38,065 nt of DNA from Pelagimonas sp. (lineage in GTDB: Bacteria > Pseudomonadota > Alphaproteobacteria > Rhodobacterales > Rhodobacteraceae). Below the pieces are notes generated by a model. That model worked only from the letters and a program-made list of their open reading frames with translations, made no database searches and had not been told where the DNA came from. The DNA lies in contig JAOARQ010000039.1 of the NCBI GenBank assembly GCA_025210455.1, forward strand, positions 1 through 38,065, given 5' to 3'. Below are positions 17,010 through 23,886 of this stretch, in pieces. Within the stretch, counting starts at the first letter, position 1; each line of letters opens with the position of its first letter. The position numbers were made by a program, and so were the translations under genes.

Positions 17010-17480
17010 GAACCGCCCCTTGTTTGCCGGAGAAGGCATCAACGACGCAAGATACTCAGTTTGTCTTGGACGCATTGGAACAGGCAATCCACGGGCGCAG
17101 GCCTGCTGAGAAATTGATCCATCATTCTGATCGCGGCAGCCAATACGTGTCGATCAAATACACTGATAGACTGGTAGATGCGGGGCTGGAGCCTTCTGTT
17201 GGCAGTGTCGGCGACAGTTACGACAACGCGTTGGCTGAGACGATCATCGGTCTGTTCAAAACAGAGGTCATCAATCGCCTCGGGCCATGGAAATCAAAAG
17301 ACCAGGTCGAGTGGGAAACACTGCAATGGGTCGATTGGTTCAACAAGGAACGCCTGCTTGCGCCGCTCGGATACATCACGCCAATCGAAGCCGAGGAGAA
17401 ATACGAAGAAGCCTTGAAGTCAGACAAAATCGCAGCTTGAAATACAAACTCAACAGTCTCCGGCAAAACCGGGGCGGTTC
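17010..17480 (+). mobile_element. IS3-family deletion derivative with both terminal inverted repeats
   Basis: A left end (17010-17033, starting GAACCGCCCC) and a right end (17457-17480) are inverted copies that agree in about 21 of 24 positions. Only the last third of the transposase (orfB) lies between them, so the element has lost its interior, including orfA and most of orfB. It is about 470 bp. No clear target duplication is visible at the flanks. It cannot move by itself but could be moved by a full-length relative. Confidence 0.7.
17024..17440 (+). pseudogene. IS3-family transposase OrfB, C-terminal fragment
   Basis: The fragment carries the end of an rve integrase core: FVLDALEQAIH, then HSDRGSQY with the second catalytic aspartate, then NALAETIIGLFK with the catalytic glutamate, and the usual C-terminal WVDWFNKERL and PIEAEEKY segments. 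The helix-turn-helix, the first catalytic aspartate and any native start are missing, because the left IS end joins directly to the fragment. It is therefore inactive. It encodes no other recognisable domain. Confidence 0.88.
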
Positions 17481-17580
17481 AAACGTTCGGCCCACTCGCC
17501 GCGCGCGTCGGTCGCTTCCTTTAGCTGGGGAGGCCCATAAACGTTGCCTCCGCCATAGATGAACATGTCATCCAGCCATG
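17481..17580 (-). other. Short open remnant between IS end and immunity gene
   Basis: On the minus strand one frame stays open for about 33 codons and reads like real protein (AWLDDMFIYGGGNVYGPPQ, then a charged stretch), running straight into the IS end. It has a stop just upstream and no ribosome site at a useful position. It may be the beginning or middle of a prophage gene cut by the IS. I cannot assign it. Confidence 0.25.
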
Positions 17581-17611
17581 CTTGGGTTCACAGATCGATC
17601 ATTCACATTAC

Positions 17612-17890
17612 CTAGTCCCAATCAGGATAAGGTCCGCCCCGAAACAAGAAGTTATTAAGTGCAGACAAAAAGCCGTACAAATCATCGTCACTCTCGTGTT
17701 CGATGTTCATTCGAGCTTCCCAATCCAATGCTGAAAAAGGGCGTTCGACAAGAACCGCATCAAGCTCCTTTTGAACAAAGCGTCGCTTGTCTTCGTTTTT
17801 TGAAAGGTAGGTTTTTAGCCGATCCAAGTCATATAACTCGGCCGAACAATAAAAATACATAGTTTCCAACCAAGGCTCAAAACGATCCAT
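17612..17890 (-). CDS. Putative immunity protein of the MuF-type toxin
   Basis: A 92-residue acidic protein (many Asp and Glu, C-terminal PYPDWD) begins two bases after the toxin-like gene's stop. A GGAGGG ribosome site lies within the end of that gene. Small acidic genes tightly downstream of polymorphic toxins are typically immunity proteins that bind and block the toxin domain. The sequence itself matches no family I recognise, so the call rests on size, charge and position. Its reading frame is intact even though the toxin gene has lost its 5' end. Confidence 0.55.
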   Translation of the reverse strand: MDRFEPWLETMYFYCSAELYDLDRLKTYLSKNEDKRRFVQKELDAVLVERPFSALDWEARMNIEHESDDDLYGFLSALNNFLFRGGPYPDWD

Positions 17891-17892
17891 AT

Positions 17893-19205
17893 TCAGTTTC
17901 CCTCCGGGAACAAAGTGATCAATACAGGCTCCCCACCGGGGTTGAGGCGATAGGTTGCCCTCACTGAACCGCCCGTAAAGTCAACGGCTGCAACAGTGGA
18001 TGTTCCCCTAACGCGCCGTACACCTTCAACTTGGCTCAAGAATTCATCTCCAAGTACGTCCTCAATCGGAAGTCTAACTGAAAAATAGCCATCACTGGAG
18101 TTTTGATCAAACAAAGCAACTTCTCTGGCGGCACGGTACTCTGAGCTACGGCGTATGACGCTGTCGGCAGAAACAAAACTCGCTTCCGATGTTATTCGGC
18201 TCGCAACGGAAGGACGGCGATGACGCCTGCCGGTAACCCCATCTGTCCGACTGCCTGTCATCGGATCGAGACCTTTCAATACCCGGTCTTCTAACATCTG
18301 ACGTGTGACGCCCCCTTCGTGTCGCTGCGGTCCATGACCCTGCGTTTCCAATTCAGCAAACCGGCGAGCAACAAGCGCATCCACTTCTCTTCGGCGGGTG
18401 TTAAGCATGTTATCCAACCTTAAGCGGCCCGCTTGCAAGGCGTTCAACGCGGCGGCAGGACGTAGGCGAGATAGATTTACCCCAAGTTTTGCCGCACCCG
18501 CTGTGAATGCGGTTCCCCCCAACAAAACTGAGGCATCTAGATACGCCACATCCTCATAGGCACGGAGCAATGCCTCCTCACTGGTAAGGCCAAGGCGGTA
18601 CTCCAAATCCAACAGGCGAAGCTCTGCGTGCTGAGCTTCAAAGTAAGCGACGGCTTCGTTCGCGATCATCTCAGCCGTCTCTAGATCCAATTCGGTCAAT
18701 CGATTTAGGGCAGCAAGAATGTTCTCACGCGCAGCAAGGCGTTCGGCTTCTTCTTCCTCTGTGATGATACCGAAAAGTCTCCGATAGCCGAGGTAGGAAA
18801 ACCGCAACAAATCGTAAGTTGCCGTCACAGTCCCGACCAGCGCATCTTCTCCGGCTTGTGCTAGCCCTCGACTTCGCGCGTCGGCGATGCGATCTGCAAG
18901 ATCAGGAGGAACGGAGCGACCTGTCAGTATTGTCATACCATTGAGCACAGCCGGTTCCGCGTAGCATCGACAGTTGTGCGCTTCACCTGGCAAGCCGTCT
19001 GGAAAGCTATGGCTCCAAGGAAACACGCGGTCATCGCGTTCAGCATGGCTGGACCGAACTTTAGAGACATCGGCTGATCGCCAAACGTAGTGTGTCACAC
19101 CCGCTGCACGTTGGCGCGCTTCATTAAGTTCATTCTGAAATTTGCGAAGCAACCATGCTTCTGTTGCGTTGATATCGGCCTCGATCAATGTAGCGATTTC
19201 ATCGC
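17893..19205 (-). pseudogene. MuF-type phage minor head protein with C-terminal toxin domain, 5'-truncated
   Basis: The first recognisable part is the conserved core of the phage Mu gpF/SPP1 gp7 head morphogenesis domain. It is a THYVWRSA motif, an arginine-serine-histidine (VRSSHAERD) motif, and the closing HNCRCYAEP motif. Normal proteins have 200 or more residues before this core; here the frame meets the antisense helicase fragment near 19200 and only a TTG start remains. A long helical region follows. The last 130 residues form a separate module (HGPQRHEGGVTRQMLEDRV to ITLFPEG). Its pattern of histidines, SRI and terminal L-x-T/I-x-FP resembles C-terminal RNase toxins of the barnase/EndoU-like group. 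MuF-toxin fusions of temperate phages are a known class. Activity is not shown. Confidence 0.7.
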
Positions 19206-20600
19206 GATCAGGCCCGTGAAAAGACCATCGTCTGCGTGCCAGAAACCTCGATCGGCGGGTCGTTCCGCTCGACAGATCTGACCAGCTATGGGTTCGAGGC
19301 GGACTGGGAGGTCGAAGACAAGTGGAACCTGTGCCTGACCGGGGATGACGCGCAGGACCGGAAGGTGAAGGCCTTTGTTGAGTTCATGGGCTCAGACGCT
19401 GAAGTTCTGGTCTGCACCCATGCTACCTTCCGCTTTGCCTATGACAAGGTGGTGGAAGATCAGGGGATTGAGGCGTTTGACGATTGCTTCATCGCGGTGG
19501 ATGAGTTCCATCACGTCTCTGCCTCTGATCACAACCGCCTCGGCGTGATCCTGCAGGCCTTAGTGGCGCGGGAAAAGTGTCATCTGATGGCAATGACCGG
19601 CAGCTATTTCTGTGGCGACGCCGATCCCGTGTTGCGCCCCGAGGATGAGGCCAAGTTCACCACGATCACCTACAGCTATTACGAACAGCTGGAGGGCTAT
19701 GAGCACCTCAAGGCGCTGGGGGTGAATTACCAGTTCTACAAAGGCAATTATACCAACGGGTTGGAGGGGGTGCTGGACCCGGCGCAGAAGACCATCATCC
19801 ACATTCCACACCGTGGCTCTTCCGAGGCGTTCGACGACAAGAACAACGAGGTCGGGAAGATCATGGATTTCCTCGGCAAGCATGTCGGGCGGGATCCAGA
19901 TACCGGGTTTGATCTGATCGAGTTGCCCGAGGGGCGGGTTCTGAAGGTTGCCGACCTCGTTGACGATGGTCCAGGGCGCGGCATCGTCAAGACTGCCCTG
20001 TCGCGCGAGATAAAGGGCGTGGATGGGAAACGAGATGATGCGGCGGATCGTGCCAAGGTGGACATCATTATCGCTCTGGGCATGGCAAAGGAAGGGTTCG
20101 ACTGGGTCTGGTGCGAGCATGCGCTGACCATCGGCTATCGGTCGTCGCTGACCGAGATCGTGCAGATCATCGGCCGCGCCACACGCGATGCACCGGGGAA
20201 ACCGCGCGCGGTCTTCACTAATCTGGTGGCCGAGCCGGGGGTGGAAACCGATGTGGTCTCGGACGCGGTCAACGACATGCTCAAGGCAATCTCTGGATCG
20301 CTTCTGATGGAGCAGGTGCTGGCCCCAAACTTCAAGTTCTACCGCCGCGAAGACGGGGATGTGCGCGAGCCCGTGCATAACGATGGCCAGGGCAACGTCA
20401 TGATCGGTATCAAGGGCTTGATTGAACCGCCCACTGAGCGCGCCAAGGAAATCTGCGAGCAGGACATGCAAGATTTGCTGGCCGCAGCCTGTCGGGCAAT
20501 GGATAAGCGCGTTCTGGCGCCTGACACGGTCGCCGCGCACCCAGAGCTCCCACCAAACTGGAACGGGAGACTCAAAATCTGCCGGCCCGACAAACAATGA
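19201..20600 (+). pseudogene. Superfamily 2 DEAD/DEAH-type helicase, internal fragment
   Basis: The frame encodes the middle of a large ATP-dependent helicase. It has a motif Ia/Ib-like region (IVCVPETSIGGSF), motif II as VDEFHH, a motif III equivalent MTGSYF, a RecA2 domain with GMAKEGFDW (motif V) and motif VI as QIIGRATRDAPGK. The Walker A lysine motif and everything before it are missing. The 5' edge at about 19200 abuts the MuF gene head to head. At the 3' side the helicase-like sequence stops near 20535 and the frame continues to 20600 only as antisense of the peptidase gene. No start codon with a ribosome site exists. GC content is higher than in the ATPase/peptidase pair to the right, so it has a different origin. 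Confidence 0.8.
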
Positions 20601-21107
20601 TTGCGCCGCTGCTGCTTTGATTGTCTCAACTTTTTCAAAGCGATCGAGGTCTTGACGTCGTTTGTTTCCCGGATCTTTCCCGTAACCTTGGAGGCGCCCA
20701 CTGAGAAAAGCCCGGGAATCGTCGGGCACAAACAGCAAGGCACTCTCCGTTCTATCGTCTCGCCGTTCAGATCTAAGAACCACCACATCTTCTTGTGGAA
20801 ACTCAAAATTCTTAGGAAGCTTCACCGCGCCGGATCGGGTAGATTTGGGCGTTGTAGTGCCGACCTCGATGATCGCTCCAGGCTTCATGCCTTCAATCGG
20901 CAAGCGATTGTCATGCCCAGCTTCTGGTATTTCGCCCAATGCCACCGCTAATTGATCGAGCAGGCTTTGGGCATGTGCTGCGTAGTCCTGCCGGAGCGGT
21001 TTCTTGTCCATTTTTTGCTTGGGATAAGAATACTCAACCCGATCTCGAAATGCATCGAAGTGGATATGAACATGCTTCCGCGCATCGAATTCGTTTTGAT
21101 CCGCCAT
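20535..21107 (-). pseudogene. S8 (subtilisin-type) peptidase, N-terminal fragment only
   Basis: About 190 residues match the N-terminal, non-catalytic region of S8 peptidases that are encoded next to AAA ATPases. The pattern is a HVHIHFDAFRD strand, then KPLRQDYAAHAQSLLDQL, later FVPDD and finally VWWELWVR. The catalytic Asp-His-Ser domain is entirely absent. After WWELWVR the frame stays open for another 1 kb, to 19560, but only as the antisense of the helicase fragment, so that part is not peptidase. It starts 92 bases after the ATPase gene on the same strand. The fragment cannot be an active protease. Confidence 0.75.
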
Positions 21108-21199
21108 TATGCCTTGCTTCCAAATGTAATTGGTTCACTGCTCACCTTGAGCGTGCAAGGCTACTTATCAAAGCGCCTGCGAAACTTACCCTTGAACGC

Positions 21200-22171
21200 C
21201 TAGCGATCCTGAAGGGCAGCATGCAAGGCGTCGGTTGAAACCTTTGTCACGCCATCAATAATTGCATCTTTAACCAAAGAGTCGGTAGCTCGCACAAGTT
21301 CGCCAGGGCTCAAATCAGCCATAGCCGGATCAAGTGACGACCAAGACCTCGATCTCAACTTAAACTTGCCGAGCCGCTTTTTGACAATTGCTCGAGCGGC
21401 ATCCTGACTTGGCAACTGATACTCAACCACTTCGTCGAATCGGCGTGCCAATGCTTCGTCCAAGATTTCAACGTGGTTTGTCGCAGCAAGAACTATGCTA
21501 TCCGTGGAATTGGGCTCTTCCATGAAGGCCAGCACAGAGTTCAAAACGCGACGAATTTCACCGATATCATTTGGATCACCTCGGCGAGCTCCGATCGCAT
21601 CGAACACATCAAGAAGATACACTCCCCACATCTGGGCAACTTGATCGAAAAGCACCCTCAGCTTTCCAGCAGTCTCGCCGAAAAACCGACTGAACAATGA
21701 CTCCAAACGGACGGTGAACAGCGGCAAACGAAGTTCACCAGCCAAGGCAGAGGCGGTCATTGTCTTGCCTGTTCCTGGAGGGCCAACGAGAAGCATATGC
21801 GTGGTTGGCTTTTGACCATACTGGCGCAGCATTGCGCGCTCTTCTTGTTGACGAACAATGCGGTCCAAGCGGCTACGCACATCATCACCCAAGACCATGT
21901 TGTTCAGCGTGATCTTTGGGAAGGTGCTCTCAACAAGCCCTTGAAGCTCGGAGCGGGGGCGCGCCATTGGAATTGGAGTCTGCCCACCAGCAGGGTGATC
22001 CATGCGCTTTTGATCACGCGCTTTTTGAACCAGGCGCTTCAGCTTGTCAGCATCATCGGTTTGACCTGAACGTGCCTGTTGCGCTGCAATCTGCAGCGCT
22101 ACCGAAAGGAACTGCTCATCATCTCCTTCAATATGAGAATTCAGGAGTGCAAGAATCTGTCGTGTAGTCAT
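21200..22171 (-). CDS. AAA ATPase, partner of S8 peptidase, with altered Walker B
   Basis: A 323-residue single-AAA protein. Walker A is GPPGTGKT (130-137), sensor 1 is ATN (230-232), and arginine fingers are in LARRFDE. The second acidic residue of Walker B is lost: the motif reads LLDVFD (186-191), with valine (GTG) where the family has glutamate (GAG). The protein should bind ATP but hydrolyse it poorly. The N-terminal 90 residues are helical and probably bind the partner. A strong AAGGAGG ribosome site precedes the start. It is followed by a truncated S8 peptidase gene with which it forms a known two-gene pair. The change fits decay of an unused pair, or sequencing error, or a real regulatory variant. 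Confidence 0.85.
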   Translation of the reverse strand: MTTRQILALLNSHIEGDDEQFLSVALQIAAQQARSGQTDDADKLKRLVQKARDQKRMDHPAGGQTPIPMARPRSELQGLVESTFPKITLNNMVLGDDVRSRLDRIVRQQEERAMLRQYGQKPTTHMLLVGPPGTGKTMTASALAGELRLPLFTVRLESLFSRFFGETAGKLRVLFDQVAQMWGVYLLDVFDAIGARRGDPNDIGEIRRVLNSVLAFMEEPNSTDSIVLAATNHVEILDEALARRFDEVVEYQLPSQDAARAIVKKRLGKFKLRSRSWSSLDPAMADLSPGELVRATDSLVKDAIIDGVTKVSTDALHAALQDR

Positions 22172-22473
22172 GACCTTTGCCTCCTTTCAAAAAGCTTTTT
22201 GCTCCAAGCCCAGGGTCAGTCCGAGGTAAATACTCTCTAACAGAATTCCTACAACGTTCTGAGAATCTACACCACGAAAAAGGACAATCTGAGACGGATC
22301 AACTCATCTAACGAACGAGTGCTCCCGAGCTATTCGGTGCCTGAATGGTTCAGCAACGCCTGATGAAGCACGCAAAACGCTTCGGGCTTCTTTGCGCAAT
22401 CAACCCCTCAACCTTTTCGAAGTTGCTGATCGTAGACAAGTGAACTCTGACAATTCCGATGGTGAGGCGAATT

Positions 22474-22509
22474 GTGTAGCGCGCCGTGTAGCAAAATGTG
22501 TAGCAAAAG
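22474..22509. repeat. Three tandem 12-bp direct repeats (GTGTAGC core)
   Basis: GTGTAGC occurs at 22474, 22486 and 22498, exactly 12 bases apart. The second and third units extend to GTGTAGCAAAA. They lie about 90 bases from the 3' end of tRNA-Phe and could be arm-type integrase sites, iteron-like sites or the relic of a coding repeat (Ala-Thr-x-x on the minus strand). Confidence 0.6.
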
Positions 22510-22552
22510 CCCTATTGTATCTACCGATACGGCAAGCCACTCATTATGTTTT

Positions 22553-22568
22553 CATTTGAAAACAAATG
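22553..22568. repeat. Inverted repeat near tRNA-Phe 3' end
   Basis: CATTTGAAAACAAATG is a perfect 6-bp inverted repeat with an AAAA loop, 28 bases beyond the tRNA 3' end. It may be part of the tRNA transcript end or an attachment core. There is no long T run for a classic terminator. Confidence 0.4.
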
Positions 22569-22595
22569 GTTGCGCAAGTTATCGCTTTTGAAAAG

Positions 22596-22670
22596 TGGTG
22601 CCCGGGGGCGGAATCGAACCACCGACACGAGGATTTTCAATCCACTGCTCTACCCCTGAGCTACCCGGGC
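22596..22670 (-). tRNA. tRNA-Phe (GAA)
   Basis: A complete 75-base tRNA with the CCA encoded. Acceptor stem GCCCGGG/CCCGGGC, D arm GCTC/GAGC, anticodon loop TTGAAAA with GAA for phenylalanine, and T arm with TTCGATT all fold. The anticodon stem GTGGA/TCCTC has one U-U mismatch (position 28-42). Its 3' end faces the mosaic island, and tRNA 3' ends are common targets for tyrosine integrases. I found no second copy of the tRNA 3' end near the other border. Confidence 0.95.
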
Positions 22671-22827
22671 ACTTGGGTGAGGGCGCTGTGTGCATCCCCT
22701 CGGGTAGGGGGCGGTTTAAGGTAGGGTTCGGGTGGTGTCCAGAGCCTTTTTGCATTTTTTTGAACTTTCTTTCATCAGCCCCGATCAGGTGCTTCTCATC
22801 TGCCGTTAAGGCCAGTAGTTTCCCCCT

Positions 22828-23886
22828 ATGTTCTATGCAGCCCAGACCCTTAGCGAGTTTTTCAACCATGGCTTTAGCACGGTCATTGATGTGCGCAGCC
22901 CGGCTGAATTTGAAGAGGATCGTGTGCCGGGGGCGATCAGCCTGCCTGTGCTCGACAACGAGGAACGCGCGCGGGTTGGAACGCTTTATAAGCAGCAAAG
23001 CCCCTTTGATGCGCGCAAGATTGGGGCGGCTTTGGTGTTTCAGAATGCGGCGCGGCACATCGAAGGGCCGTTGGCAGCGCATGATCGCGATTGGAAGCCC
23101 TTGGTCTATTGTTGGCGCGGGGGGCAGCGGTCTGGGTCCTTTGGCTGGCTGTTGCGCGAAATTGGTTGGCGGGCCGAGGTGGTCGAGGGTGGTTATCGCA
23201 GTTTCCGCCGTCTGGTGAATGCCGCGCTTTATACTGATCCGCTGCCCTATAAGCTGGTGCAACTGGGCGGCTATACCGGCACGGCCAAAACAGAGATCCT
23301 GCACCGGCTTATCAGCCAAGGTGTGCAGGTGCTGGATCTGGAAGGGCTGGCGCATCATCGGGGGTCGCTCTTGGGGGCTTTGGACGGCGGGCAGCCGTCG
23401 CAGCGGTGGTTTGAAACCACTTTGGTGCAGCAGCTTTTTGCCTTTGATCCGGCGCGCCCAGTCTTGGTTGAGGCGGAAAGCAGCAAGATCGGCGTTCTGA
23501 ACCTGCCGCCCAGCCTGTGGGAGGCTATGAAGCAGGCCCCCTGGATTGACATCAGCGCGCCGATTTCAGCGCGGTCGCAATATCTGGCGCAGGCCTATGA
23601 GGATGTTCTGGCAGACGGTACGCGCCTGCGGGATCGTCTGTCGCCACTCAGGATGCACCGGGGGCACGCGCTGGTGGATCATTGGGAAGATCTGATTGCT
23701 TCGGGGGATCGTCTGGCGCTGTGCCAGTCACTGGCGCAGGATCACTATGATAAGGCCTATGACAAATCCATGCGGGCGATCACACGGGATGTGGCGCTGC
23801 GATTGGTGGCAGAGGATTTGCAAGGCGAAGATCTGGATCGGCTGGCGGTACAGATTGCAGATCACCTTCAACGGATGTCGATCTGA
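22828..23886 (+). CDS. mnmH: tRNA 2-selenouridine synthase
   Basis: This 352-residue protein has an N-terminal rhodanese domain with catalytic C95 (in YCWRGGQRS) and a C-terminal P-loop domain. The loop reads GGYTGTAKT (147-155), with alanine before the lysine. It converts 2-thiouridine to 2-selenouridine at the wobble position of certain tRNAs using selenophosphate, through a geranylated intermediate. It converges on selD, whose product makes selenophosphate, and the two coding ends overlap by 19 bases. The start has only a weak ribosome site. No selA, selB or selenocysteine tRNA is in the window, so selenouridine may be the main use of selenium here. Confidence 0.95.
   Translation: MFYAAQTLSEFFNHGFSTVIDVRSPAEFEEDRVPGAISLPVLDNEERARVGTLYKQQSPFDARKIGAALVFQNAARHIEGPLAAHDRDWKPLVYCWRGGQRSGSFGWLLREIGWRAEVVEGGYRSFRRLVNAALYTDPLPYKLVQLGGYTGTAKTEILHRLISQGVQVLDLEGLAHHRGSLLGALDGGQPSQRWFETTLVQQLFAFDPARPVLVEAESSKIGVLNLPPSLWEAMKQAPWIDISAPISARSQYLAQAYEDVLADGTRLRDRLSPLRMHRGHALVDHWEDLIASGDRLALCQSLAQDHYDKAYDKSMRAITRDVALRLVAEDLQGEDLDRLAVQIADHLQRMSI

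Larger units (their letters stand above)
22172..22595. other. 424-bp gene-free stretch between AAA ATPase and tRNA-Phe
   Basis: No convincing gene. It contains the promoter region of the ATPase operon, three 12-bp direct repeats (22474-22509) and a 6-bp inverted repeat (22553-22568). This is the side toward which the 3' end of tRNA-Phe points, the usual position for an integrase and attachment site, but no integrase frame remains. Confidence 0.6.

Noticed and set aside
19560-20534. Continuation of the S8 peptidase frame on the minus strand
   Set aside because: From about 20535 downward it is only the reverse complement of helicase-coding sequence, so it is not peptidase or a real fusion.
22474-22509. 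CRISPR array
   Set aside because: Only three 7- to 11-base repeats without spacers of the right length and no cas genes nearby.
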